Assembly: GCF_051013375.1 (NCBI RefSeq)
Contig: NZ_CP142125.1
Length of the DNA: 64,000 bases
From: Kordia algicida
GTDB lineage: Bacteria > Bacteroidota > Bacteroidia > Flavobacteriales > Flavobacteriaceae
Strand: one strand, 5' to 3'
Below are positions 33,343-43,078 of the stretch, one piece after another; position 1 is the stretch's first letter, and each line of letters starts with the position of its first letter. The translations under genes were made by a program, and so were the position numbers. The notes beneath the pieces were generated by a model that made no database searches, was not told the DNA's origin, and saw only the letters and a program-made list of their open reading frames with translations.

Positions 33343-34443
33343 TTAATACAAGAAAAACGATACAACCCACAACATGACAAACGTAACAGGAATTACGAAT
33401 ATCAAATAGATAAACGATAAAATACAAGTCTTAAAAAAAGTTTTGATATATCCTTGTTCATAAAAACGTTTCAAACTTATAATAAGGTAAAAGAACGTGG
33501 AAGCGATAATGAGAAAGTCTATCCAATCTGGAATGTCAATAATATAATTTGCTAAAATTAGGATACTTGAAGCCAAAAACATAAAGGCAAAATAGTAGAA
33601 ACTAAATACCATATGGTGCGCAAATCGTCCACGTTTTCTGTAGAGAATTCTTAATAAGAACGCAAAAATTGGAATCAGGAAAAACATCGAAATCGGAATC
33701 GTGTCTAAAAATGCTTTTAGAATTCCAACTCCTCTATTCTCTCTAAATTTTATGATTTGTTTCCCCACAAATTTTGCAAACCAACCATCAGAATCTTTGT
33801 AGCCCAGCGCTTTGAGTTTTACATCTGTACTTGCATTTGCCCTCGTTAATGAGTCTAAAACTTTAGTATCAAAGTTAAAGCCTAACATACTTCCTTTTAC
33901 GTTATTACTTTTATTTTTTGACGATTTTTTAGAAAGCGAATCTTTTCCTTTTAAGTTATTTGCCATTTCTTGTATCACCAAACTATCTTTACCTTCCATT
34001 TTGGCGGCTTGTATTTCCAAAGCTTGCTGTATAGAATCGCGAATTCGATTTGTTTCATTAATTATAGCTTGTTCTTTTCCAAACGAATCACGCAAGCCTT
34101 TTTCAAATTCTTTTTGTGCATTTCGAGTAGATACTGAAAAAATAAAGAAGAACACAATAGAAGCGAATAAGTAGAATTGCGCCGGATGCAAATACATTAA
34201 TCGTTTTCCGCTTACGTATTGTTTTGCTAAAAAACCAGGACGCAAAAGCAACGGAATGAAACTCCTGAAAAATCGTGCATCTACCGAAAAGTAGTTCATA
34301 ATTGTATTATGAAACAACAATCGCATGCTCAATTTATCATCAACTTTCTGCCCGCAATTTGGACAAAAGTTATGATATTGAGTCAATTGATACTCACAAT
34401 TTGAGCAATTTTTACTTGGAGAGGACATACTATTGGTTGGCAT
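33343..34443 (-). CDS. DUF3667 family membrane protein
   Basis: 366 residues. It opens with a zinc-ribbon-like CSNCEYQL...CPNCGQK pair of CxxC motifs (residues about 13-32), then the DUF3667 signature (LLFHNTIMNYFSVDARFFRSF, LLLRPGFLA and the YLHPAQFYLFAS helix). A charged extramembrane segment rich in Lys and Ser (about 110-230) separates the first helix from three or four C-terminal membrane helices. The family is restricted to Bacteroidota and has no assigned function. The nearby gene at 34469 lies 25 bp upstream on the same strand and may share its transcript. Confidence 0.8.
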   Translation of the reverse strand: MPTNSMSSPSKNCSNCEYQLTQYHNFCPNCGQKVDDKLSMRLLFHNTIMNYFSVDARFFRSFIPLLLRPGFLAKQYVSGKRLMYLHPAQFYLFASIVFFFIFSVSTRNAQKEFEKGLRDSFGKEQAIINETNRIRDSIQQALEIQAAKMEGKDSLVIQEMANNLKGKDSLSKKSSKNKSNNVKGSMLGFNFDTKVLDSLTRANASTDVKLKALGYKDSDGWFAKFVGKQIIKFRENRGVGILKAFLDTIPISMFFLIPIFAFLLRILYRKRGRFAHHMVFSFYYFAFMFLASSILILANYIIDIPDWIDFLIIASTFFYLIISLKRFYEQGYIKTFFKTCILSFIYLIFVIPVTFVMLWVVSFFLY

Positions 34444-34468
34444 ATTGGTTGTACAAAGATGCTAAATT

Positions 34469-35152
34469 CTATTCACAATTGGCAAGTATGTTATCTATAA
34501 ATTTGTAATAATCTAGTAAGAGTTTTTGTTTCATTAAAAGGACACGCCAATTATTCATAAACTTGTTAGTTTCTTCTAGATTGGAAGTAAAATCTGCTTG
34601 AAAAAAATCATTTTTCCATACTTCTGTTTTTCCATTTACTTCCTTTTGAAGTTGATAATACGTCTCTATAGCTGTGAGACATTCAAAGTCTGTAATTGAC
34701 AAATAATTGGTTTGCTTATAAGAATTCCAAACGATATCAGATAAATTTCTTCCCATTAAACCTGCTTCAATGTTAAAATCAAAATCTCCATGTAGTTTGA
34801 TCTTAGTTTCATCTACAGCAGTGAACGAATCATAAGTAAAGACTTTTTCCGTATTTTTCTTAAAGCTCTCTAGCGAATCTTTATGAATAATGAGATTCAT
34901 TTCTTCGTTTAAATTAGATAAAATATATCCAACAGGTTCATATTTTTCAGAAAGTCGTTCATTAAATTCCTTCAGTAATTTATAATTATCCTTCAGTTCA
35001 CTTTCTACTTGTTTTAATGCATTTTCTTTAGCATTATACAACCTATTACTTTCAAAAAAACTCGTGATATACAAACCAGCAATAATACCAACCATTGTGG
35101 ATATGAGTGTGACAAACCACGGATTATTCAAACTTATTTTTCTCTTTCCCAT
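34469..35152 (-). CDS. Single-helix membrane protein with long extracytoplasmic helix region
   Basis: 227 residues. A short cytosolic start (MGKRKISLNNPW) precedes a membrane segment (about residues 13-32, VTLISTMVGIIAGLYITSFF). The rest is largely alpha-helical and charged, with a coiled-coil-prone stretch KENALKQVESELKDNYKLLKEF (about 42-63). It resembles other small Bacteroidota membrane proteins with helical periplasmic domains, but I recognise no specific family. The gene precedes the DUF3667 gene by 25 bp on the same strand. Confidence 0.6.
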   Translation of the reverse strand: MGKRKISLNNPWFVTLISTMVGIIAGLYITSFFESNRLYNAKENALKQVESELKDNYKLLKEFNERLSEKYEPVGYILSNLNEEMNLIIHKDSLESFKKNTEKVFTYDSFTAVDETKIKLHGDFDFNIEAGLMGRNLSDIVWNSYKQTNYLSITDFECLTAIETYYQLQKEVNGKTEVWKNDFFQADFTSNLEETNKFMNNWRVLLMKQKLLLDYYKFIDNILANCE

Positions 35153-35290
35153 AAAATATTTGCTTAAAAAACTTTGATAGTATTAGTCAAAAAAAATAAA
35201 AAACGTTACACATTTTCTTCTCTTTTTAAAAAATTTCTCAAAAAAAAGCGATTCAAAACAACTCTTAAAACACTGATAAACAGATTGCTA

Positions 35291-35298
35291 TATTTTTG
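35291..35298 (+). promoter_or_regulatory. Putative -7 box TATTTTTG
   Basis: Followed by GGCACGCAAATTGGTT. A near-identical arrangement (TATTTTTTTG then GGCACACTGTTTGGTT) precedes the paralogous gene at 36412, so the promoter seems to have been duplicated with the gene. Confidence 0.55.
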
Positions 35299-35378
35299 GC
35301 ACGCAAATTGGTTTTAATAACAACAAATAGCGCACGCCGAAAAGCTTACGAGTAGGCATAACCCTAAAAGTACACAAT

Positions 35379-36026
35379 ATGAAAAACTTTTATCTTTTAT
35401 TTGTAGGATTGTTACTTAGTGTAACTTCTACACAGGCAAATGTAATTAGCGACCAAACACACGGAAGCGAAAATGGGTTAACCAATCGCTATCGTTACGC
35501 ACAACCAATTCAGTTTGTAGAACGAGGTGTTGAATTTTTTGTTTTCCTTAATGGAGAATTCGATTTTAACACACATCCTGTTACTTACAGACGAACGCGA
35601 AGAAGCTCTGTAAACGTTACCTTTGGTGCGCCAGGAGTAAGAACCAAAGGAACTGTTAGAAACACTCGAAATATTGGTGTTCGAGTAGAACACGATTTTA
35701 ACGGTAGAGTTCGAAGAATTGGAAATTTATTTATCAATTATGACAGACTTGGTAGAGTAAAAAGAATTGGCTCTATATACATGCGTTACCACAACAGACA
35801 TGGAAAAATTAAGCAAATCGGTGGCTTGCGTTTAAAGTATAACCGTTGGGGAAGATTAGTTAGACAATTTGGAACCATAAAACCAATTGTAAATGGTACC
35901 ATAAATCATGGAAATGTACACATTGATGATGATTTTGATAACGGACATGATTTTCCAGCTAATGATGATGACTTATACTATTACAGAAAAAATGATAGTG
36001 GAAAGAAATTAAAAAAGCAGAAATAA
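35379..36026 (+). CDS. Secreted YD-like repeat protein, short paralogue
   Basis: 215 residues with a signal peptide (about residues 1-20, LLFVGLLLSVTSTQA). After a FVERGVEFFVFLNGEFDF segment shared with the next gene, residues about 105-170 carry four short repeats of the type FNGRVRRIGNLFINYD, each ending in an aromatic-Asp/Asn. These look like YD- or MORN-like beta hairpins. The C-terminus is acidic, then ends in a Lys-rich tail. It is a tandem paralogue of the gene at 36412, with about 30% shared residues by eye in the N-terminal half. The function is unknown. It is probably periplasmic or cell-surface. Confidence 0.7.
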   Translation: MKNFYLLFVGLLLSVTSTQANVISDQTHGSENGLTNRYRYAQPIQFVERGVEFFVFLNGEFDFNTHPVTYRRTRRSSVNVTFGAPGVRTKGTVRNTRNIGVRVEHDFNGRVRRIGNLFINYDRLGRVKRIGSIYMRYHNRHGKIKQIGGLRLKYNRWGRLVRQFGTIKPIVNGTINHGNVHIDDDFDNGHDFPANDDDLYYYRKNDSGKKLKKQK

Positions 36027-36411
36027 ATTCTTTTAAATTCTAATAACACAAAACCTCGTGAACCTTTTCAGGATTTCACGAGGTTGTTTTTTTATAGTAT
36101 AAAGAAAACGCTCCAATTATTTCTTCGCCATTTTTTGTATTACAATCCATAAAGAGCCAACTAAACTACAAAATTTAATTTCACATCAAACGATTATAAC
36201 TAAACTTCTTTATGTGATTATAACACGTACATAGCACTACTATATCGGCAACTAAAGTAGTTATTTACAACTACTTTCCATTATGGCAAAACCATACTTT
36301 ATGGCGGTTATTTTGCTCATATTTAGAATTTATGCGCAACCTAAAAAGTAAATTCCTATTTTTTTGGCACACTGTTTGGTTAGTATTAAGAGAACATTAA
36401 AACTATACGTT
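36027..36411. other. Intergenic region between the two paralogues
   Basis: 385 bp without a gene. It contains the terminator of the upstream gene, a 9-bp inverted repeat AAAGTAGTT/AACTACTTT (36254-36277) with no U-run that could be an operator, and the putative promoter near 36357-36366. Confidence 0.55.
36052..36093 (+). terminator. Rho-independent terminator
   Basis: 11-bp stem AACCTCGTGAA/TTCACGAGGTT followed by G and seven Ts. Confidence 0.85.
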
Positions 36412-37641
36412 ATGAAAAAAATACTAATAGCACTCACAGGATTGTTTTTCTTGGTAGCACAAACTGCCGAAGCAAAACGGACAACTACTTCAAATAGATT
36501 AAATGAATCAATTTCATTTGTAGAAGATGGCATTACATTTTCTGTGTATGACGATGGAGAGTTTGACTTTTTTATCAATCGTTTGCACACAGGCGTAAGC
36601 GCTAATATAAATGCAGCAGGACTTAGTATTAGTTTTAATTCTGGATATGATTACAATCCGTATGTTCAGTATGATGATTATGGAGCAATTATTCAAATAG
36701 AAAACACACCTATTTTTTACGATTATTACGGGAGAGTTTTTAGAATTGGACAAGTAAATCTTAATTATGATGGATTTGGAAATTTAGTACAAGTTGGTGG
36801 ATTATTCATTTACTATGATTCGTTATTACGATTCTCACACACCAGAGGTTATATCAATACTTTTAACAGGTTTCACAGACGTACCGCGTTTTACAATGAT
36901 GTATTCTACAGACCAAACATTGGTTTTTGTGTAGTAAGTGTTCGTCCATATAGAAGATTTTACACGCCAATTCGCTATACATTCTGTAGTCCATATTACA
37001 ACAATTACAGATACCGTTATGCAAGAGCAAGAGTTGGACATGTATACCACAGTGCCGCACGCGTAAATACAAACAGACGAAATGTATACAGAAACAACCG
37101 TCGTGTAACTCGCAGAAATGATGCTGCTATATACAATACGAGAAGAACCGTAACACGTACCAATACTAACACAAGAAATACACGTACCGCTGTAACAACT
37201 CGTAACAATACTAGAAATCAAACAACTCGTGCAAACACGCGTAACAATAATATAAGAAGTACAACGAGAAATAACACACGTAACAACACACGATTAAGTG
37301 GTGTACGAAGCAATAACAACAATACGAGAGCGAATACAAGATCGACTCGTGGCAACAACGTTCGTTCTAACAACAATAATACAAGAGCAAACACTAGATC
37401 GACTCGTGGAAATACCACAAGAGCTGTAAAGCCAACAAGATCAACAAGAAATAACAGTTCTGTGCGTAATAACAGTAGTTCTAACAGACGATCTGTTGTA
37501 AGACCACAAAGAAATAGTTCTTCGAGAGCTACAAGATCAACTCGTTCAACACAAAGAAAATCTGCAACACAACGTTCTAGCCGATCTTCACAAAGAAAAG
37601 CGACAAACAGCAGACAAAGAAATTCTAGAAAAAGAAATTAA
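36412..37641 (+). CDS. Secreted YD-like protein with 195-residue Arg/Asn/Thr-rich tail
   Basis: 409 residues from the ATG at 36412. The frame extends 16 codons upstream, but only this start gives a signal peptide (MKKILIALTGLFFLVAQTAEA). Residues 33-60 and 85-140 match the paralogue at 35379, including SFVEDGITFSVYDDGEFDF and hairpins such as YYGRVFRIGQVNLNYD. A Tyr/Arg-rich linker follows. From about residue 215 to the end the chain is nearly all Arg, Asn, Thr and Ser with almost no acidic residues, including an 18-residue unit (SNNNNTRANTRSTRGN core) present twice in tandem. The tail is surely disordered and strongly cationic, suiting it to bind nucleic acid or envelope polyanions. That role is inference. 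Confidence 0.75.
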   Translation: MKKILIALTGLFFLVAQTAEAKRTTTSNRLNESISFVEDGITFSVYDDGEFDFFINRLHTGVSANINAAGLSISFNSGYDYNPYVQYDDYGAIIQIENTPIFYDYYGRVFRIGQVNLNYDGFGNLVQVGGLFIYYDSLLRFSHTRGYINTFNRFHRRTAFYNDVFYRPNIGFCVVSVRPYRRFYTPIRYTFCSPYYNNYRYRYARARVGHVYHSAARVNTNRRNVYRNNRRVTRRNDAAIYNTRRTVTRTNTNTRNTRTAVTTRNNTRNQTTRANTRNNNIRSTTRNNTRNNTRLSGVRSNNNNTRANTRSTRGNNVRSNNNNTRANTRSTRGNTTRAVKPTRSTRNNSSVRNNSSSNRRSVVRPQRNSSSRATRSTRSTQRKSATQRSSRSSQRKATNSRQRNSRKRN

Positions 37642-37668
37642 AATTTAGTTGTATTAGTTATAAAAATG

Positions 37669-37705
37669 AACCTTACTTGATGTAAAAATTGAGTAAGGTT
37701 TTTTC
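37669..37705 (+). terminator. Rho-independent terminator
   Basis: 9-bp stem AACCTTACT/AGTAAGGTT followed by TTTTCG. Confidence 0.7.
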
Positions 37706-37718
37706 GTTAAAAGTCGTA

Positions 37719-39002
37719 TTATAGTTTGTGCAATACTTCGGCTAACTTTTTTGTCAACGCTTTGCGCGAATACTGTTGCAATCCAATTGGTGAAACTTTC
37801 AATTGTTGTTTCTTATATGCTTCGTAATACGCTACAATTTGTGTTTTGAGTTTCGCTTTATGAGTATATAAAAAGTAAGTTCCTGTATTAGTCTCTTGAA
37901 TGATCTTTGCAATATCTGCATCTTTTGGACCAATTCCAATAATCGGTCGTTCGGCTGCCATGTATTCGAACAATTTTCCTGCAATGATTCCCTTTGTTTT
38001 TTCGGCATCAATTTCAATAACCAATAAAATTTGCGAAGCGCGTTGTAATTGCAATGCTTTTTGATGCGAAACATAGCCAAAATATGTTGTGTAATCACTC
38101 AAACCAACTGCTTCAATTTTTCGTTGAATTCGTTCACTAACGACTCCTGCAAACTGCAACTGAACATCGCTTGCAAAAGCTTCATTCTCTTGAATTAATT
38201 CCGCCAACACTTCCCACAAAATTTCAGGATTTCGCTCAGAAAGTAACGAACCAATATGTGAAATCGTAAACTTTTCGTCCATTATTGTTGTTGGATACTT
38301 TTCTACATCATATCCGTTGGTAATTACTTCAATTGGTTGTTGTGTCAAACAAGAAAATTCTTTTTTCGTAGTAAAACTTGTCGTAACAATTTGATCGGCA
38401 GTCTGTAAAACCTCAGCTTCCAACTTTTTATGTTTTGCTTGTGATTTTTTCGTCAATTTCAATTGATCGTGATATCCAATCGTTGTCCACGGATCTCTAA
38501 AATCAGCCAACCATTTAATATTTAGACTTTTACGAAGTTTTAATCCTATTAAATGCAAACTATGTGGCGGACCTGTTGTAATAATTGTATCAATCGCATT
38601 TTCGGTCAAATACGTTTTTAAGTATGCTACCGAAGGTTTTATCCAATATTTTCGTGCATCAGGAATAAAGAAATTTCCACGAATGTAGAGTAATAACTTT
38701 TCGATAAAAGTTTGCTTTTCTTTGGCAATAATTCCCTTGCTAATTTTCTTCGTTTTCTTTTTTGAAAACAAATTTGCAATCGCATACGGTTCAAAAATCG
38801 ATTGTTTTAAAACGGTAATATCTTCTGGAATATCTTCTGAGAACGTTTCGTCCAACATCGGATAATTGGGATTTTTAGGTACAAACAATATAGGTTCAAT
38901 ATCAAAATTACGCAGATATTTTACGAATTTTAACCAACGTTGCACGCCTGGTCCACCAGCAGGCGGCCAATAATATGAAACAATGACGACTTTTTTAGCC
39001 AT
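37719..39002 (-). CDS. Glycosyltransferase, GT4-like
   Basis: 427 residues, GT-B fold. The N-terminal acceptor domain opens with VVIVSYYWPPAGGPGVQRW, a common start for GT4-type enzymes of surface-polysaccharide or glycolipid pathways. It continues with TTGPPHSLH and WLADFRDPWT. The C-terminal donor domain shows HIGSLLSERNPE, a GYVSHQKAL turn and the late IIAGKLFEYMAAERPIIGIG patch that holds the nucleotide-sugar Glu. It is cytosolic or membrane-peripheral. The YfhO gene lies 15 bp upstream on the same strand, so the two form an operon. The sugar transferred is unknown. Confidence 0.85.
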   Translation of the reverse strand: MAKKVVIVSYYWPPAGGPGVQRWLKFVKYLRNFDIEPILFVPKNPNYPMLDETFSEDIPEDITVLKQSIFEPYAIANLFSKKKTKKISKGIIAKEKQTFIEKLLLYIRGNFFIPDARKYWIKPSVAYLKTYLTENAIDTIITTGPPHSLHLIGLKLRKSLNIKWLADFRDPWTTIGYHDQLKLTKKSQAKHKKLEAEVLQTADQIVTTSFTTKKEFSCLTQQPIEVITNGYDVEKYPTTIMDEKFTISHIGSLLSERNPEILWEVLAELIQENEAFASDVQLQFAGVVSERIQRKIEAVGLSDYTTYFGYVSHQKALQLQRASQILLVIEIDAEKTKGIIAGKLFEYMAAERPIIGIGPKDADIAKIIQETNTGTYFLYTHKAKLKTQIVAYYEAYKKQQLKVSPIGLQQYSRKALTKKLAEVLHKL

Positions 39003-39017
39003 AATTTTAGGGGATCA

Positions 39018-41519
39018 TTATGCTTCTTTGACTTCTTTCCTTCGCTTGTATTCATAATACAAACCTGCAACAATCAACAACATTAACAACACTGAACTTA
39101 TCAACGAAATCGAAATTCCTTTTTCTACTACTGTAGGCTCAAATTTAAAATCGATCGTATGTTGTCCCGCAGGAACTTCCAATCCTCTTAAAATATAATT
39201 AACACGATAATGTGGCACTAATTTTCCATCAATATACGCATTCCATCCGTGTGGATAATGAATTTCAGAGAATACTGCAAAGCCAGCTTCTGAGTTTTTA
39301 GAAGTATAGGTCAATGCATCTGGTTTGTATGCGGTTAATTCTATGTTTGCTAAAGAATCTTTTTTGTAGGTTTCTTGTAAATTATTGGTAGCTTCTTGTC
39401 CGCTGCGAACTACCGCTTCATTTTTTGTGTTCAATCCAAAAAGAGACAACATTTCATCATCTGCTTTTTCAACAAAATTTAGTTTTTCTACAAACCAAGC
39501 GTTTCCGTTAGGATACGGATTCAACATTGCCACTGCTCCTGCTCCAGCTTGATCTTGTTCGCCTTCTAAATCTTTAATAATATATTTTACATTCAACATG
39601 TTTATAATGTTGACGTTTCGCGCATTTACTTCAAACTTTCCATTTCCATGATCTAAATAAAAATCATATACTTCTTGAAATTGTCTTGGTTTTGCAGCAT
39701 GATATCCGCCAAGTGTATTGTGAAAATATGCCGTACGTGAATTTGCCAATCGCAATCGAGGTTCAAAAACTCTGTAATGACCTTTATCTTTTAAAATTTG
39801 CTTGTCTACTTCTAAAGTTCTATACGGATTTTCAAACTGTGCTTTGCTTACATATAAATCACCATCGTCATAAACGTAACGAGTTGCTACACCAACCAAA
39901 TCGAATAGAAGCAATCCTGCAATTACAATAATAACGACATTTTCTTTTACCTTTTCTTTGATAAAAGCTAACAAAACTCCTGCAGTTAATAGAATAAGAA
40001 TTAACGAACGAATTCCATCTTTTGTCAATATTGCCGCACGATCTTCACGAATGATTTCCATGAATTCTGGTCCAAACACAGCTTGTTCATAATATGCATC
40101 ATTCAATCCTGTAAAGTCAAATAAAGACGATTTAAAAGCAATCAAAAACAAAATAATTCCACCGATGATTCCTGTACTTATATACAAAGCGGTTGCTGCT
40201 TGTTTTCTTTTTTCTGCTAAAAATTCTTTCTTAAATAATTGCGCCAATGCTAACACTCCCAAAATAGGAATACACAATTCTAGAATAACTTGTATGGACG
40301 AAACTGCTCTAAACTTTCCGTATAACGGGAAATAATCAATCATAAAATCTGTGAGGAAATTTAGGTTTTTCCCCCATGATAAAAGCAATGACATGACAAT
40401 TCCGCCAACGAGCCACCATTTTGCACGATTTTTCACTAAAAACAATCCGAGCAATGCCAAAAAGATAATCACGGCTCCAACATACGCTGGCGCTGCAACA
40501 ATAGGTTGTTGTCCCCAATAACTTGGTATGTTTCTAACAATTTCCCTAGCTTGTCCTGCTGGAATGTTTCGTTGCAATAAAAATTTATATGACTTGGAAT
40601 TGGTTCCAAAATCTTCAGAATTTCCTCCACCCATAAATCGCGACATAAGTATGTTGAAGGTTTCCATTTTACCATAACTATATTCGGTAATATATTCTTT
40701 AGAAAGTCCTTGGCGTTCCTTTTTAGAACCATCTGGATTGATGGTCAATTCACTTTTTCCACGAATACTCCAATCAGCATATTCCTTTGTGGTTAACAGA
40801 CTTGCTCCATTTACACCAATACTGAGTACCACGGCAACGGATAACAATCCGGCAGTTTTAAAGAAATGTGGCAACTCTTTTTCTTGAAATGCTTTTACCA
40901 AATACACCAAGCCAAGAATTACAACCAACAACATTAAATAATAGGTCATCTGCGGATGCGACGTCATAATTTCTAATGACATGGCGACTGCGGTAAGTAA
41001 AAATCCCCAGACGTATTTCCGCTGAAACGTGAGCAAAATTCCTGATAAAACCAACGGAAAGTAAGCAATTGCATGTGCTTTTGCGTTGTGACCAACGCCA
41101 ATAATTATGATGAAATAGGTAGAAAAGCCAAAGGCGACAGCGCCCAAAATGGCGAGTTTCCAATTGACTTTCATCACGAGCAACAGTATATAAATCCCAA
41201 GAAAATAAAGAAATAAATAATCTGCCGGACGCGGTAAAAATCGCAGTGTACGATCTAATGTTTTGATATATGAATGTGGGTAACGCGCTCCTAAAAGATA
41301 CGTTGGCATTCCGCCGTAAGCGCTATCTGTCCAATACAATTCTTCTCCCGTTGCTTTGCGAAAATCATTTTGTTTTTTTGCCATTCCCGCATATTGGACA
41401 ATATCTTGTTGCTGAATTTTTTTCCCTTGTACTACAGGATAGAAATAAGCCAATGACATTAAAACAAATAATAATAATGCGACGATGTGAGGAATTATTT
41501 TTTTAAGATCGAAATTCAC
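39018..41519 (-). CDS. YfhO family membrane protein
   Basis: 833 residues with about 12 membrane helices, beginning IIPHIVALLLFVLMSLAYFYP. The first extracytoplasmic loop carries the family's catalytic-looking QQQDIVQYAGM and YWTDSAYGGMPTY segments. The C-terminal third is a soluble domain (after about residue 555, DGDLYVSKAQFE) that ends with one more helix and a basic tail. YfhO proteins belong to the GT-C-like group and help transfer sugars to lipoteichoic acid or other envelope polymers in other bacteria. Here the adjacent glycosyltransferase supports a role in surface glycan or glycolipid decoration. The precise product is unknown. Confidence 0.85.
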   Translation of the reverse strand: MNFDLKKIIPHIVALLLFVLMSLAYFYPVVQGKKIQQQDIVQYAGMAKKQNDFRKATGEELYWTDSAYGGMPTYLLGARYPHSYIKTLDRTLRFLPRPADYLFLYFLGIYILLLVMKVNWKLAILGAVAFGFSTYFIIIIGVGHNAKAHAIAYFPLVLSGILLTFQRKYVWGFLLTAVAMSLEIMTSHPQMTYYLMLLVVILGLVYLVKAFQEKELPHFFKTAGLLSVAVVLSIGVNGASLLTTKEYADWSIRGKSELTINPDGSKKERQGLSKEYITEYSYGKMETFNILMSRFMGGGNSEDFGTNSKSYKFLLQRNIPAGQAREIVRNIPSYWGQQPIVAAPAYVGAVIIFLALLGLFLVKNRAKWWLVGGIVMSLLLSWGKNLNFLTDFMIDYFPLYGKFRAVSSIQVILELCIPILGVLALAQLFKKEFLAEKRKQAATALYISTGIIGGIILFLIAFKSSLFDFTGLNDAYYEQAVFGPEFMEIIREDRAAILTKDGIRSLILILLTAGVLLAFIKEKVKENVVIIVIAGLLLFDLVGVATRYVYDDGDLYVSKAQFENPYRTLEVDKQILKDKGHYRVFEPRLRLANSRTAYFHNTLGGYHAAKPRQFQEVYDFYLDHGNGKFEVNARNVNIINMLNVKYIIKDLEGEQDQAGAGAVAMLNPYPNGNAWFVEKLNFVEKADDEMLSLFGLNTKNEAVVRSGQEATNNLQETYKKDSLANIELTAYKPDALTYTSKNSEAGFAVFSEIHYPHGWNAYIDGKLVPHYRVNYILRGLEVPAGQHTIDFKFEPTVVEKGISISLISSVLLMLLIVAGLYYEYKRRKEVKEA

Positions 41520-41601
41520 TTGATGTATTTTTTAGCATGTAAAGATTAAAAAGCAATATACTAAACCTTTTCTGAAAAGGTGTTTTTGGTTGATGAAATC
41601 A

Positions 41602-41859
41602 CTAATCGACTTCTTCAAAATCTATATATTCTCCAACGTTTTTGGACGACTTTGTATTGGGCATTTTATCTATAGTAGTTTCTCCTTCTTTTGTGCGCTG
41701 TTGGTTTTCAGCATGCTGTTTAAATTGCTCTGAAAATTTTTTTTCAGCTTTTTTAGCAACATAACGCAACATGAATGGTCCAAACAATCTAGCTAAAATT
41801 CGTAATCCGTAGACAACTAGAACTATTATTAATAGTGTTCTGACTAAATTTACTAACAT
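41602..41859 (-). CDS. DUF4834 family small membrane protein
   Basis: 85 residues from the ATG at 41859. A start nine codons upstream is open, but family members begin directly with the helix. One N-terminal membrane segment (LVRTLLIIVLVVYGLRILARLF) is followed by a Lys/Gln-rich amphipathic stretch and an acidic C-terminus ending DFEEVD. This pattern fits DUF4834, a Bacteroidota-restricted family of unknown role. It is encoded upstream of the YfhO gene on the same strand, 82 bp away, and may belong to that transcript. Confidence 0.7.
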   Translation of the reverse strand: MLVNLVRTLLIIVLVVYGLRILARLFGPFMLRYVAKKAEKKFSEQFKQHAENQQRTKEGETTIDKMPNTKSSKNVGEYIDFEEVD

Positions 41860-42064
41860 AATTTCTCTTGACGTATATTTTTTCAAAAATACAATTTATG
41901 CACATTTAATATCGTATTTACTAGATAAAAAACTATAATTTTATGTAGTTTTGACTTTAACCCATTAAAAAATGAAGAAACATTCGTAGCTAGTTTTTAT
42001 ACGAACTACACTATCGTACTTACGAATGTTTTTAAGCATACTAAAAACAACACATAAAAGACAT

Positions 42065-43048
42065 ATGAAAACAAAATCCATCTTAGCAGTTCTAGGTTTT
42101 TTATTTATAACAACTTCCAGCTTTGCGCAATATACAGAAGTGATTAATTCAAATCGTCCTGGTGCTTCTATTAGTGCATATTCTGTTGGAAAAAATGTAA
42201 TTCAGCTTGAAGCTGGAATGTCTGTTGACCGACAAGAGCATAAAAATTTAAATACAGAAGTAAACGCATTCGGATTGGATTTCGCCGTGCGTTATGGGCT
42301 GTTTAAAGAACAACTAGAAATTAGTTGGGAAGGCGCATATCAGTTTGATACATTTACCAATAATGCTTCCAATCCGCCATTCGATTTTAATAGAAACGGT
42401 TTTTTATCGCATACGATTGGTGCAAAATATATGATTTACGACCCGTATTTGAAATCTGAATTAGAAAAACCTAATTTATATAGCTGGAAAGCCAACAATT
42501 CGTTTCGTTGGAAAGATTTAATTCCTGCTATCGGAATTTATGCAGGTGCAAATTTTGTATTCTCAGACAATCCGTATTTTCCACGTACAGAACCTTCTGT
42601 AAGTCCAAAAGTAACGGTTGCTACACAGAGTCACTTTGCAGGTCGTTGGGTTTTTGTATCAAATATTACGTATGACCGAATTACTTCCGATTCCAAAGAA
42701 TTAAGCTATATTTTAACGTTGACACATGCGTTTGACAATCCAAAATGGTCTGCTTTTGTCGAGCATCAAGGAATTGACAGCGATCGTTATGCAGATGCGT
42801 TGTTTAGAGCTGGTGGAGCGTATTTATTAGGAGACGATTTCCAACTAGATGCATATATTGGCGCAGGTGTAAAAAATACGCCAACGCGAATCTTTGCTGG
42901 CGTGGGACTTTCTTACCGATTTGATGACATGCACGTAGACGAATTGATTCCGATTGACGAGCAAGATCCAAAAGGAGACGATCCGAAAAATAAAAAGAAA
43001 GATGAAAAAGAGTTGGAGAAGTTTGAAGACGACGGAAACGACAACTAA
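42065..43048 (+). CDS. Outer-membrane beta-barrel protein, MetA-pathway transporter-like
   Basis: 327 residues from the ATG at 42065, which gives a proper signal peptide (to about SSFAQ). The mature protein begins with the NSNRPGASISAYSVGKNVIQLEAG pattern (residues about 25-48) of the phenol-degradation MetA-like/transporter family, and continues as about 12 amphipathic beta strands, the last one ending FAGVGLSYRFD. A highly charged tail rich in Asp and Lys follows (about 285-327). It should lie in the outer membrane. Substrate unknown. The acetyltransferase gene starts 30 bp downstream and may be co-transcribed. Confidence 0.75.
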   Translation: MKTKSILAVLGFLFITTSSFAQYTEVINSNRPGASISAYSVGKNVIQLEAGMSVDRQEHKNLNTEVNAFGLDFAVRYGLFKEQLEISWEGAYQFDTFTNNASNPPFDFNRNGFLSHTIGAKYMIYDPYLKSELEKPNLYSWKANNSFRWKDLIPAIGIYAGANFVFSDNPYFPRTEPSVSPKVTVATQSHFAGRWVFVSNITYDRITSDSKELSYILTLTHAFDNPKWSAFVEHQGIDSDRYADALFRAGGAYLLGDDFQLDAYIGAGVKNTPTRIFAGVGLSYRFDDMHVDELIPIDEQDPKGDDPKNKKKDEKELEKFEDDGNDN

Positions 43049-43078
43049 ATCCTTTTTTGCCAACCAAATTGAAAGTCA

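Noticed and set aside
36835..37221. Long antisense frames opposite the Arg/Asn/Thr-rich gene (Ser/Val/Cys-rich products)
   Set aside because: These are complements of the biased repeat and have no plausible start or domain.
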